Assembly (NCBI RefSeq): GCF_014699055.1
Contig: NZ_JACXAC010000004.1
Coordinates: 124,001-188,000 of the forward strand
Length of the DNA: 64,000 nt
From: Hymenobacter armeniacus
GTDB lineage: Bacteria; Bacteroidota; Bacteroidia; Cytophagales; Hymenobacteraceae
Direction of reading: 5' to 3'
Shown here in pieces: positions 8,767 to 16,870 of the stretch. The notes beneath the pieces are model-generated. The model did no database searches, was not told the origin of the DNA, and was given only the letters and a program-made list of their open reading frames with translations. The number at the start of each line of letters is the position of its first letter. Position 1 is the first letter of the stretch. Both the position numbers and the translations under genes were made by a program.

Positions 8767-9507
8767 ATGAAGAACGAAGAATTGACGGACGAGCCAAAGG
8801 TAGAAGTGCGGCGCACCGCCGATGGCTCGGCCACGCTTTACGTACCGGCCCTGGACGAGCATTACCACTCGCGCCACGGGGCCCGGCAGGAGTCGGAACA
8901 CGTGTTCATCGAGGCCGGGCTGGTGCCCCTGCTGGAAGCCGGCCTGGGCGGGCCCTGCGCCCGGCCGCTGCACCTGCTCGAAGTGGGCCTGGGCACCGGC
9001 CTGAACGCCCTGCTGACCCTGCGCCGCGCCCAGGCCGCCGGCGCCGCCGTGGCCTACGACGCCCTCGAAACCGTGCCGCTGCCCGCCGCCGTGGTGGCCG
9101 AATTGTCCCAGAAATGGGCCGCCGAAGCCCCCGATTCCGTGGCCTTGCTGCAACGGCTGCACGCCGCGCCCTGGGCCGCGGCCTACCCGCTGTCGCCGCA
9201 CTTCATCCTCACCAAGCTGCCTGAGGCATTGGAGGAGGCGCAATTGCCCGCCGGCTACTACGACCTCATTTATTTCGACGCCTTCGCCCCCGAAAAACAG
9301 CCCGAGCTGTGGACGGAAGCCATTTTCGCGCAGCTCTACGCCGCTGCCGCGCCCGGCGCGGTGCTGGTGAGCTACTGCGCCCAGGGCCAGTTCCGGCGCA
9401 ACCTGCGGGCCGCCGGCTGGCAGACCGAAAAGCTGCCCGGCCCACCCGGCAAGCGCGAGATGACGCGGGCCCGCAAGGAAGCGGAAGCCGAAAAGCCTGC
9501 GCGATAA
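8767..9507 (+). CDS. mnmD: tRNA 5-(aminomethyl)-2-thiouridine methyltransferase, MnmD-like
   Basis: A 246-residue stand-alone relative of the methyltransferase half of MnmC (DUF752), which makes the methyl transfer that finishes mnm5s2U at the tRNA wobble base. It shows LYVPALDEHYHSRHGARQES, the SAM motif LEVGLGTGLNA (residues 71-81), and the DLIYFDAFAPEKQPELWT motif. The C-terminal oxidase domain of MnmC is absent, as in other MnmD-only bacteria. The start at 8767 is only 22 bp from the divergent thioesterase start; a GTG at 8806 is a possible alternative. Confidence 0.85.
   Translation: MKNEELTDEPKVEVRRTADGSATLYVPALDEHYHSRHGARQESEHVFIEAGLVPLLEAGLGGPCARPLHLLEVGLGTGLNALLTLRRAQAAGAAVAYDALETVPLPAAVVAELSQKWAAEAPDSVALLQRLHAAPWAAAYPLSPHFILTKLPEALEEAQLPAGYYDLIYFDAFAPEKQPELWTEAIFAQLYAAAAPGAVLVSYCAQGQFRRNLRAAGWQTEKLPGPPGKREMTRARKEAEAEKPAR
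8795..8802 (-). promoter_or_regulatory. Candidate -7 box of the thioesterase gene, inside mnmD
   Basis: The minus strand reads TACCTTTG, a perfect TAnnTTTG, 51 bp upstream of the thioesterase ATG. It lies within the first codons of mnmD as called here. Confidence 0.4.
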
Positions 9508-9546
9508 AGGCAAAACACGCCGTTACCTTTCTACTTGGCTCTTGCT

Positions 9547-9843
9547 ATGCCCGCCGATTCCACGCTTGAAATTTATTGCCCCCGCTGCCGCTGGGCCCCC
9601 GACGGCGGGGCGCATTGGCAGTGCCATTGCGGCTGCATCTGGAACACGTTTGATACCACGGCCGTGTGCCCGCAGTGCCGGTACCGACACCGCGACACCC
9701 AGTGCCCGACTTACCCCGGCGGCTGCGGCGCGTCCTCGCCCCACCCCGACTGGTACCACGGGCTGGATGAAACCGTAGCGCAACTCGTGGAGCAGGCGCT
9801 CACCGCGCCGGTTAGCGTATGTTGCACTTCCAATGAGTCGTAA
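9547..9843 (+). CDS. Small zinc-ribbon-like protein
   Basis: A 98-residue soluble protein with several Cys pairs: CPRC (residues about 11-14), CHCGC, CPQC (about 41-44), and CPTYPGGCG. Two or more CxxC knuckles suggest a zinc ribbon. It ends by overlapping the next gene by 11 bp, so translation is probably coupled to the DUF2157 membrane protein. I know no function for it. ATG at 9547 is used; a TTG four codons upstream is less likely. Confidence 0.65.
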   Translation: MPADSTLEIYCPRCRWAPDGGAHWQCHCGCIWNTFDTTAVCPQCRYRHRDTQCPTYPGGCGASSPHPDWYHGLDETVAQLVEQALTAPVSVCCTSNES

Positions 9844-11095
9844 ATTTCTCGAAAACGAAAGCCCCGGCTGGGTGGCCGACGGGCTCATCAGCGAAGCGCA
9901 GCGGCAGCAGCTGCTGGCCCGCTACCCGCCCGAGGCACAGGCCGTGGGCCTGCTGCCCCTGCTGGGCAGCGTGCTGGTGGGCCTGAGCGCCCTGAGCGTG
10001 GTGGCCGCCAACTGGCAGGGCCTGCCGGCGGTGCTGCGGGTGGCGCTGCTGCTGGGCAGCTTGCTGGGGGCCTACGGCGCCGGCGCCTACTTTCTGCGGC
10101 GGGGCAATGCCGACCTGGGCCACGGCCTCATCGGGCTGGGGCTCATCGTGTTTGGCGCCAGCATCATCCTCGTCAGCCAGCTATATCAATTGGTGGGCTA
10201 CGACGTGAGCGGGCTGCTGGCCTGGGTGGTGGCCGGCGTGGCCCTCAGCTACGTGTACGGCTCGCGGCTGCTGGTGCTGCTCACGGTGGTGATTGGGGCG
10301 GCCGTGCAAACCTACTGCGTGCAGGTGCTGGGCAGCTTCAGCTATGCCACGGCGGCGCTGGTTGCGGTCGGCCTGGGCTACTACTGGTGGCGGCGGCCCG
10401 CCGTGGTGAGCAGCACGGTGCTGGCCACCGGCCTGCTGTGGCAAGCCGGCCTGCTGGTAATTGTGCTGCACGCCAAAATCACCTGGTTTTTTGTGCCGGC
10501 CATGGCCATCTACGCGGCCGGCGACTGGCAGGCCAGCCGCAGCGGTGCCCGCGCCTTGCAGGGCCCGCCGCTGGTGGCGGCCTACCTGTTCATGGTTGGG
10601 CTGGCCACTTTTGGCGAAACCGATACCTACGCCAACGTGCTGCGGCCCCCGCTGCTGCCGTATCTGCTGTCGTTGGGGGCGGTGTTTGCCATTTCGGTGG
10701 TCGGCAAGCGGGCGCGCGGCCGCTTCGACACGCTGCTGGACTGGCTGTTGCTGCTGCCGGGGTTTTACTTGCCGGGCGGACTGCCGCTGGCGGTGGCCAC
10801 GCTGGTGGTGCTGTACGCCCACGCCGGCTCGGTGCTGGCGCGGGCCCACCGGCAGCAGGATTCCGACCAGCTCACCGTCGGCGCGGTGCTGTTTGTGGTG
10901 GCCACGGCCGTGGCCTACTTCAAGCTGACCTGGGCTTTTCTAGACAAGTCGTTGTTCTTCCTGCTGGGCGGTGTGCTGCTGCTCGGCCTGAGCTGGTACC
11001 TGCGCCGCCGCAACGCCCAAACCCTGGCCGCCGCCCCGCCGCCCGCCCAACCTGCAGCATCGAAAGGCGCCGATGAGGCAACGCAACCGTCCTAA
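9833..11095 (+). CDS. DUF2157 domain membrane protein
   Basis: A 420-residue protein with a short soluble N-terminus (WVADGLISEAQRQQLLARY, the DUF2157 signature) followed by about ten to twelve hydrophobic segments (for example LLPLLGSVLVGLSALSVVAANW). The C-terminus is Ala/Pro-rich and soluble. Proteins of this family are often encoded beside GDYXXLXY proteins, as here. The function is unknown; an integral inner-membrane location is clear. It overlaps the zinc-ribbon gene upstream and is followed after 21 bp by the GDYXXLXY gene. Confidence 0.85.
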   Translation: MSRKFLENESPGWVADGLISEAQRQQLLARYPPEAQAVGLLPLLGSVLVGLSALSVVAANWQGLPAVLRVALLLGSLLGAYGAGAYFLRRGNADLGHGLIGLGLIVFGASIILVSQLYQLVGYDVSGLLAWVVAGVALSYVYGSRLLVLLTVVIGAAVQTYCVQVLGSFSYATAALVAVGLGYYWWRRPAVVSSTVLATGLLWQAGLLVIVLHAKITWFFVPAMAIYAAGDWQASRSGARALQGPPLVAAYLFMVGLATFGETDTYANVLRPPLLPYLLSLGAVFAISVVGKRARGRFDTLLDWLLLLPGFYLPGGLPLAVATLVVLYAHAGSVLARAHRQQDSDQLTVGAVLFVVATAVAYFKLTWAFLDKSLFFLLGGVLLLGLSWYLRRRNAQTLAAAPPPAQPAASKGADEATQPS

Positions 11096-11116
11096 CTCAA
11101 CCCTCAACCTTCCCCA

Positions 11117-11677
11117 ATGCCCGACCTGCTGACCTGGGCTTCGGACCCGGCGCGCCGCCGGCCGCTGCTGCGCCTATTGGTGGCCGCGCAGGTGCTCTAC
11201 GTGCTGGGCGTGGCCGGCGCCGGCTACGCCACCACGGCGCTTGGCCAGCACATCGTGCTGGCCACCACCCCCGTCGACCCGCGCGACTTGCTCTACGGCG
11301 ACTTTGTGCGCCTGCGCTACGCCATCAGTGAAGCGCCCCTGAGCCAGTGGCGCGGCGAAACGCCGCCGCGGCGCCGGCAGGGCGTGTTCCTGCTGCTGGC
11401 CACCGGGCCCGATAGCCTGAGCACTACCGTTGGCGTCTATCCCAAAGCCCCCACGGCCGGCCCTAGCCAGGCCGTGCTCCGCGCCTGGGTCACCGATGTG
11501 TACCGAAACTCCCTGGCCCTGCGCTTCAACCTGGAGCGCTACTACGTGCCCGAAGGCAGCGGCCTGCGCCTCGAAAAAGCCGGCCGCCGGCACCCGCTGC
11601 GCGTGCACGTCAGCATTGCGCCCTGGGGCCAGGCCCGCATTGCCCGGGTGGAGGATGCGGGGGCGGGGCGGAAATAG
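11117..11677 (+). CDS. GDYXXLXY domain protein
   Basis: A 186-residue protein with one N-terminal membrane helix (LLRLLVAAQVLYVLGVAGAGY) and a periplasmic part. It has the family-naming motif as GDFVRLRY (LLYGDFVRLRYAISE, about residues 58-72), preceded by TPVDPRD. This is the usual partner of DUF2157/DUF4401 membrane proteins. The role is unknown. It is the last gene of the operon that starts at 9547 and is followed by an inverted-repeat element. Confidence 0.85.
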   Translation: MPDLLTWASDPARRRPLLRLLVAAQVLYVLGVAGAGYATTALGQHIVLATTPVDPRDLLYGDFVRLRYAISEAPLSQWRGETPPRRRQGVFLLLATGPDSLSTTVGVYPKAPTAGPSQAVLRAWVTDVYRNSLALRFNLERYYVPEGSGLRLEKAGRRHPLRVHVSIAPWGQARIARVEDAGAGRK

Positions 11678-11695
11678 GCATTGGGCGATGGCAGT

Positions 11696-11888
11696 CTGTC
11701 ATTGCGAGGCCGCAGGCCGTGGCAACCGAAGGTCAGCGGAGCTAATCCGTCCTGTTTTCAGCCACCAGCTTCGAGACGTGATACACCCAAACGCAAAGCC
11801 CCGGCACTGCGCAGTGCCGGGGCGATTCACATTCAAAAGGTGGTTGCTGAGAACAGAACGGATTGCCGCACTACGCTCGCAATGACAG
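11696..11888. repeat. Long inverted-repeat element, TCATTGCGAG family
   Basis: The ends CTGTCATTGCGAG (11696-11708) and CTCGCAATGACAG (11876-11888) are inverted copies. The inner parts AATCCGTCCTGTTTTCAGCC and its partner near 11845-11865 also pair, with an 18-base insertion in the left arm. The centre holds a perfect 26-bp palindrome (11798-11823, GCCCCGGCACTGC and its complement). The element fills the gap between two convergent stops at 11677 and 11898 and could act as a bidirectional terminator. Confidence 0.8.
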
Positions 11889-11897
11889 GCGCCGCGT

Positions 11898-12728
11898 CTA
11901 CTGAATTTTAAACGTCACGGGCACGGTGAAGGACACGCTCACTTCGCGGCCATTCTGCCTGCCGGGAATGAACTTGGGCAGCGCTTTGATGGCCCGCATG
12001 GCTTCCTCATCCAGTCCGTAGCCGAGGCCGCGCACGATTTTCACGTCCGTCACCTCGCCCTTGGGGTTCACCGTGAAGCTGGCGTACACCTTGCCTTCGA
12101 TGCCGTTGCTGAGGGCCGGGCCGGGGTAGCGGGCCGATTTTTGAATGGCCGCCACGATGGCGGCCTGTCCGCCGCCGCCGGGCAGTTCCGGCATTTGCTC
12201 TACCGATACGTAGACCTTGGTATCCACGGCATCGCCCACGGTTTTGGGGCCTTCCACGGCTTCCAGCGGCTCTTCCAGCACGCCGGGGTCGTCTTTGCCT
12301 TCCACGGTCACGGTGGAGATGCGCGCGTTTTGCAGCGCGGTTTGGTCGGGCACCTCCTCGGTCACCTGCGGGTCGGGCGCCACCACGGGCGGCGTGAAGC
12401 GGATGGACGGCAGCACCGTGCGCGCCGGCGGCGGGGCGGGCTGCGTTTCCACGGGCGGCGGGGGCAGCACTTTGGGGTCCAGCGGTGGGGCCATCAGCAC
12501 ATGGCCGTCGTCGAGTTTGGGGGCTGCCACGGGCGTCCGGTCCTTCAGCCACTGCGCGGCCAGCGGAAACACCAGCAGCAGCGCAAAAATGGCGGTGGCA
12601 ATGACCAGCGCCCGCGTCACGTGGCGTTGGTAGAGGGCGCGAAGCTGGTAGGCGCCGTACAGGCGGTTGCGACCATCGAACACGATGTCGTCGAGGCTGG
12701 CCGTGGCCAGCTGCGTATTGGTCATCAT
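11898..12728 (-). CDS. TonB family energy transducer
   Basis: A 276-residue protein with the complete TonB layout. There is an N-terminal cytoplasmic part (DIVFDGRNRLYGAYQLRALY, typical of Bacteroidota TonB), one membrane helix at about 40-60 (ALVIATAIFALLLVFPLAA), a Pro-rich spacer (PPPPVETQPAPPPA), and the C-terminal domain from about 185 (VEQMPELPGGGGQAAIVAAI, then YPGPALSNGIEGKVYASFTV). It would pass proton-motive energy to outer-membrane receptors such as the SusC-like protein at 24742. Its ATG overlaps the exbD stop by 4 bp. Confidence 0.92.
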   Translation of the reverse strand: MMTNTQLATASLDDIVFDGRNRLYGAYQLRALYQRHVTRALVIATAIFALLLVFPLAAQWLKDRTPVAAPKLDDGHVLMAPPLDPKVLPPPPVETQPAPPPARTVLPSIRFTPPVVAPDPQVTEEVPDQTALQNARISTVTVEGKDDPGVLEEPLEAVEGPKTVGDAVDTKVYVSVEQMPELPGGGGQAAIVAAIQKSARYPGPALSNGIEGKVYASFTVNPKGEVTDVKIVRGLGYGLDEEAMRAIKALPKFIPGRQNGREVSVSFTVPVTFKIQ

Positions 12729-13246
12729 AAGGTTGCGGTTTTAAGGAGGGTGAGGTCGTCGGGGGTGATGTTCACCAGCGCGTATTTCTTCTGGTTCGTG
12801 ATGCTCATCTCGTCCAGAATGTCAATCATGTCCTGGTATTTGGAGTCGTCGCCGGGCTTGATGAGCACCGTGAGGCCGCCCCGCTGCTGGCGGCTGAGCA
12901 GCACCCGCCGGATGCCGTCGGCGGCGAAGGTGGTCGTGTGCAGCTCGGCCGCGGGCACGGAGGCATCGCGCGGCGCATTCAGCCCGAAGAAGTAGTGCAC
13001 CTTATGCCCCTTGCCCAGAATGATGGTGAGGGCGCCCGACTCTTTGGTGGCTATTTCCGGCCCCTTCGCCGGCATCGTGAGCTCCAGGTTGTAGGGCTTG
13101 GCGAAGGTGGTGGTGAGCATGAAAAACGTGAGCAGCAGAAACGCCAGGTCCACCATCGGCGTCATGTCGATACGGGTCGACATCTTCTTGGCTCGTCGCT
13201 TGCCGGCTTTGTTGGGCCCGGCGCTTTGGGGTTGGATGTCGGCCAT
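12725..13246 (-). CDS. exbD: Biopolymer transport protein ExbD
   Basis: A 173-residue ExbD/TolR family protein. A basic N-terminus (KAGKRRAKKMSTRIDMTPMVD) leads into one membrane helix (LAFLLLTFFMLTTTF, about residues 32-46); the Asp in MTPMVDLAF is the conserved proton-path residue. The rest is periplasmic. It overlaps tonB by 4 bp (ATGA), so the two are translationally coupled. No ExbB/TolQ gene accompanies it in this window. AAAGGAGAG lies a few bases before the start and looks like a true Shine-Dalgarno site. Confidence 0.92.
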   Translation of the reverse strand: MADIQPQSAGPNKAGKRRAKKMSTRIDMTPMVDLAFLLLTFFMLTTTFAKPYNLELTMPAKGPEIATKESGALTIILGKGHKVHYFFGLNAPRDASVPAAELHTTTFAADGIRRVLLSRQQRGGLTVLIKPGDDSKYQDMIDILDEMSITNQKKYALVNITPDDLTLLKTATL

Positions 13247-13403
13247 GGGTTCTCTCCTTTTGAGGTGATGGATGCCCGGCCAACGCAGCGCGCTAGTTGC
13301 TTATTGTGAGGAATTTATAGGTAAAATATAAATTTTAGGAAGCATACCAGAACCTGATTATTGGCGTTTTATCAAGTTGTCCGGTAAGTAGTGGCGGCCC
13401 TCC
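13247..13403. other. AT-rich intergenic stretch upstream of exbD
   Basis: It contains an AT-rich block at 13309-13345 (TTTATAGGTAAAATATAAAT) unlike the surrounding GC-rich DNA. This is the likely promoter zone for exbD-tonB, but I could not fix clear boxes. Confidence 0.35.
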
Positions 13404-14009
13404 TCAAAACCGCCACACCCGGCCCGGCGTGATGCAGGCCGTGAGCGGCACGTCGGTGGGCAGCACATCGGTCAGGGCCGGCACGGGCGCCTCGTCCAGC
13501 ACGCTCAGCCCGATGAACTGCGTGCCCGGCCGGCACTGGGCCAAAAACCGGTCGTAGAAGCCGCCGCCGTAGCCCACGCGGTGCCCCGCCGTGTCCACGG
13601 CCAGTAGCGGCACCAGCACGGCGTCCAGCACGGCCGGAAGCACCTCCGGCGCGGTGTCGGGGTCGGGCACCGGTTCTTCAATTCCCCACTTGTTTTGGGT
13701 GAGCTGGGTGTCCGGGGTTAGCTCGTAGTGCCTCAGCGAGGTGCCATCGGCCTGCACCACGGGCACGGCCAGGCGCAGGGGCAATTCCTCGCTCCACACC
13801 CACTCCACAAAGCCCCAGGTATCGGGCTCGTTGCGCTTTTTCAGCGGCAGAAACAGGTGCAGCCACCGCCACTCCGCCACCGGAAACTGGCGGAACAGGT
13901 TCTCGCGCAGCTTGTCGCTGCGGCGCGCCACTTCGCCCGCGTCCAGCGCCAGGCGGCGGGCCAGGGCGGTGCGGCGCAGGTCGGCTTTGGTGGAGGACAT
14001 CCCAAACAT
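13404..14009 (-). CDS. 5-formyltetrahydrofolate cyclo-ligase
   Basis: A 201-residue protein of the MTHFS family, which converts 5-formyl-THF to 5,10-methenyl-THF with ATP. Visible signatures are the N-terminal KADLRRTALARRLAL, the NKWGIEEPVPD segment, and the GYGGGFYDRFL motif (about residues 146-156) that binds the phosphate. Length is normal for the family. Two ATGs (14009 and 13997, MSSTKADLRR) are possible; the second fits the family better. Confidence 0.92.
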   Translation of the reverse strand: MFGMSSTKADLRRTALARRLALDAGEVARRSDKLRENLFRQFPVAEWRWLHLFLPLKKRNEPDTWGFVEWVWSEELPLRLAVPVVQADGTSLRHYELTPDTQLTQNKWGIEEPVPDPDTAPEVLPAVLDAVLVPLLAVDTAGHRVGYGGGFYDRFLAQCRPGTQFIGLSVLDEAPVPALTDVLPTDVPLTACITPGRVWRF

Positions 14010-14034
14010 GGGCGGGGCAAGCGCCGGGAGGCAG

Positions 14035-14973
14035 TTAGTCCTGGGCCGTCACAAAGAAACTGATGCGCGGCTGCATGCCCAGCAGCAAGGCCCCAATCGA
14101 GGCGCGCTCCCAGGTTCCCTGGCTGGTGCTGCGCAGGTAGAGGTCGTTGTTGGCATAGCCCACGCCTATCGAAAACGCGAGGCCTTCCTGGGCGGCCAGC
14201 GCTTCGGCCTCGGTGCGGTGCACCTTGGTTGTTAAGGTGGTTGGGCCGGTCGGAGCGGTGGGGGCTTCGGCCGTCGGGTTGTTCGTTATCCATTCCACGG
14301 CCAGGAAAAAATCTTCGTCCACCACCAGGCGGTCGGCCGTTAAATCGACCGAAATCGTGCCCTTCGTGAGGTCGGAATGCACGATGAGGTCGCGGTTGGG
14401 CAGCTTGGTTTCGGTGGGCCGGCCCTTGGCGTCGAGGCGGTACAGATTGACGCGCAGCGCCAGTGGCCCGATTTTGTTGTAGGCCAGGTTAAAATTGGCC
14501 GTGAGCAGCCGCGTGGGCTTGTGTTTGAGGGAAATGACCGTGCCCATCTCGGAGCCCAGGTCCTTCGTTCGCAGGTTTAGGGTGGAGGCTTCGCTGTTGC
14601 CGGTGTTGCCCAGCGTCACGTTGCGCCGAAACAGGCTTTTGCCTTGCACCTGCACTTCCTGCAGGCTCACGCTCTCGGGCGCCAGCGCCACGTTGGGGTG
14701 CGCCCGCAAGGCCCGCAACGTGAGCAGCTGCGTCTGGTAGCCCACGCTCGACACGCGCACGGTGTCGTTGGCCAGCGCTTCGAGGAAGGCCAGTTGGTAA
14801 GTGCCTTGCTCCGTGCTCACGGTGCCCAGGTTCTTGCCCACCACGCCGATGTTGACGTAGGGCAGCCCCGCCCGCGTGGCCGCGTTGGTGATGGTGCCGC
14901 TGATGGGTTGGGCTGCGGCAGTGGCCGCGGGCAGCCAAAGGGCAAAAAGCAGGAAAAAGAACGAAGCGCGCAT
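14035..14973 (-). CDS. CarboxypepD_reg-like exported protein
   Basis: A 312-residue protein with a signal peptide (SFFFLLFALWLPAATAAAQ). Residues about 20-95 form a carboxypeptidase-regulatory-like beta-sandwich: PISGTITNAATRAGLPYVNIGV, then GTVSTEQGTYQLAF and VRVSSVGYQTQLLTL. The remainder is beta-rich without a plug or receptor barrel. Such proteins are frequent in this phylum; the role is unknown. The 25-bp gap to the cyclo-ligase gene suggests co-transcription. ATG at 14973 is chosen because the signal peptide starts there. Confidence 0.75.
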   Translation of the reverse strand: MRASFFFLLFALWLPAATAAAQPISGTITNAATRAGLPYVNIGVVGKNLGTVSTEQGTYQLAFLEALANDTVRVSSVGYQTQLLTLRALRAHPNVALAPESVSLQEVQVQGKSLFRRNVTLGNTGNSEASTLNLRTKDLGSEMGTVISLKHKPTRLLTANFNLAYNKIGPLALRVNLYRLDAKGRPTETKLPNRDLIVHSDLTKGTISVDLTADRLVVDEDFFLAVEWITNNPTAEAPTAPTGPTTLTTKVHRTEAEALAAQEGLAFSIGVGYANNDLYLRSTSQGTWERASIGALLLGMQPRISFFVTAQD

Positions 14974-15050
14974 GGGGCAAAGGAAAGCACCGGCCAACGG
15001 GCCGGTGCCTGGTAGATGCCGCCGGCCGGGCCGGGGTTGCCTACGCGCTT

Positions 15051-16652
15051 TTATTCCTCCACCATCACCGTGAACTCCAGCGCTAGCGGCTCAAATGCCT
15101 CAATCAGTTGCCGGATGAAGCCGGGGTTGTTAATCAGAATGCTGAGCACGTTTTCGCTGCGCTCCTGCAAGCCCCCGCCGGGGAAGAGCTTGTCTTTGAG
15201 GGCCGCGAGCTGGGCGTAGGCGGTTTCGTGCTTGGCTTCGGCGGCTTTGCTGAGGCGTTTTTCGAGGCCCATGAGGCCGGCGGCGGCTTTCTGGGCTTCG
15301 GCGGCCACGGTTTTCACCAGGGTGGGGTCGAGGCGCTGGGCCAGGTCCTGCACCTGCTGGAAGGCGGCGGCCAGGGCCTGCTGCTGCTCCTTCAGGCTGA
15401 TTTCTTCCTGGCCCAGGGCGGCGCCTACCTGCTTCTTGAGCTCCGGCAGCGGCCGGAAAATTTCGTGCGTGGTCAGGCCCAGCTTCTTGAGTTTGCCCGC
15501 GTTGGCGCGGCTGATGTACTCGGCCGAGTTGCGGGGCAGCACAATGGGGTAGGGCACGCCAAAGGCCGCAAACACGTCTTTCAGCTGGAACCAGTACGCC
15601 ACCTCGGCCCCGCCGCCGATGTAGACGAGGTTGGGCAGCAGCATTTCCTGGTACACCGGCCGCAGCACCACGTTGGGGCTGAACTGCTCGGGGTGTGCCT
15701 TCGCCAGCTCCAGCAGTTCGGCCTGGCTGTGGCACGTGGCCGTGTTGCGGATGGTCACTTCCACGCAGTCGGCCCCGCCGGCGTCGGGCTCCAGGCGCTC
15801 GCGCTTGCCCTCGTCGGTGATGTAAAACAGGTTGATGGGCCGCGAATACACCTGCGGCTTGTAGCCCGCGGCGGTGAGGCGCGCGTTGGTGGCCTGCACC
15901 GCGGCGTTCGACACCTGCTCCCGGATTTCCTTTTCCAGCACCGGCACCAGGGCCTGCTTTAGGGCGGGGCGGTCGGCGTCCAGCGTCACCAGGCCAAACT
16001 CGCCAAATAGCGCATCGGCCAGTTTGCGGGTGGCCTGGGCCAGGTTCTTCGACTCAGCGTAGGCCTTGTGAAAAGCGGCCGGCACTTCGGGCGGCAGCTG
16101 GCTCAGCAGTTGCTCGGCCAGGCCGTCGAGCGGCAAGCGGCCCACCGGGCCGCCGGTGTTGGCCGCGTCCCAGGAATAGGTTTTGCCAAACAGCGAGAAG
16201 TGGTTGATTTCGGCGAAGTCGTGATCCTCGGTGGCCATCCAGTACACCGGCACGAAGTCGTATTGCGGGTACTTTTCCTTCAGCTGCCGGCTCAGCTTGA
16301 TGGCCGACACAATCTTGTAAATAAAATACAGCGGCCCGGTGAGCAGGTTGAGCTGGTGGCCGGTGGTCACGGTGAAGGTGGTGGGCTCGGCCAGCAGCAG
16401 CAGGTTGTTTTCGATGGCCGGCTCGGGCTCGGGGGCGAAGCCGTATTGGTCGCGCAGGGCGGCCACCAGGCGCTTGCGGGCTTCGGGCGTGTAGCGGGCC
16501 TGTTTTTCTTCTATCTGCGCCGCAATGTTTTCCAGCGTTGGAAAGCGGTGGTAGAAGGGTGCCAGCGTGGGCTTCTCGGCCAGGTAATCGGTCAACAGGC
16601 CGGAGAAAGCGCCGGTTTCGGCGTAGGGCAGGGTGCTACAGGTGGTGGGCAT
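15051..16652 (-). CDS. bshC: Bacillithiol biosynthesis cysteine-adding enzyme BshC
   Basis: A 533-residue protein of the usual BshC length. BshC joins cysteine to GlcN-malate in the last step of bacillithiol synthesis. The hallmark segments are TTGHQLNLLTGPLYFIYKI and YWMATEDHDFAEINHFSLFG in the nucleotide-binding core; a long helical coiled-coil region follows (LKEQQQALAAAFQQVQDLAQRL and similar). No bshA or bshB is in the window. ATG at 16652 starts the family N-terminus; the frame is open further upstream through a palindromic repeat, which is not coding. The bacillithiol-linked ytxJ lies at 31049. Confidence 0.93.
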   Translation of the reverse strand: MPTTCSTLPYAETGAFSGLLTDYLAEKPTLAPFYHRFPTLENIAAQIEEKQARYTPEARKRLVAALRDQYGFAPEPEPAIENNLLLLAEPTTFTVTTGHQLNLLTGPLYFIYKIVSAIKLSRQLKEKYPQYDFVPVYWMATEDHDFAEINHFSLFGKTYSWDAANTGGPVGRLPLDGLAEQLLSQLPPEVPAAFHKAYAESKNLAQATRKLADALFGEFGLVTLDADRPALKQALVPVLEKEIREQVSNAAVQATNARLTAAGYKPQVYSRPINLFYITDEGKRERLEPDAGGADCVEVTIRNTATCHSQAELLELAKAHPEQFSPNVVLRPVYQEMLLPNLVYIGGGAEVAYWFQLKDVFAAFGVPYPIVLPRNSAEYISRANAGKLKKLGLTTHEIFRPLPELKKQVGAALGQEEISLKEQQQALAAAFQQVQDLAQRLDPTLVKTVAAEAQKAAAGLMGLEKRLSKAAEAKHETAYAQLAALKDKLFPGGGLQERSENVLSILINNPGFIRQLIEAFEPLALEFTVMVEE

Positions 16653-16760
16653 GGGCGAAATACGAGCGGGGCCGGGTTCGGGGCGAACCCCTGCCAATGG
16701 CAAAAGTCCGCACAAAACCCGGCCCCGGCCGAAATGTTCCTTTATGGGTGGTTTGAACGG

Positions 16761-16859
16761 TGTAGAGACGCGACACTTCGCGTCTCCACGTTGAACGATA
16801 ACGCGCAAACGACACCCACGCGGCGCGGGCGCCGAGACGCGAAGTGTCGCGTCTCTACA
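16761..16859. repeat. Double-hairpin inverted repeat, family A copy 1
   Basis: Two 26-bp arms (16761-16786 and 16834-16859) are perfect inverted copies starting TGTAGAGACGCGACAC. Each arm is itself a hairpin: GAGACGCGA, a 4-base loop, TCGCGTCTC. The element lies between bshC and rimO, 12 bp after the rimO stop. Confidence 0.9.
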
Positions 16860-16870
16860 GTCGTTCCGGA

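Noticed and set aside
11696-11888. CRISPR array
   Set aside because: The repeats are inverted, not direct, and no regular spacers or cas genes are seen anywhere in the window.
16653-16808. N-terminal extension of BshC
   Set aside because: The added codons are translated from a family A palindrome and intergenic DNA.
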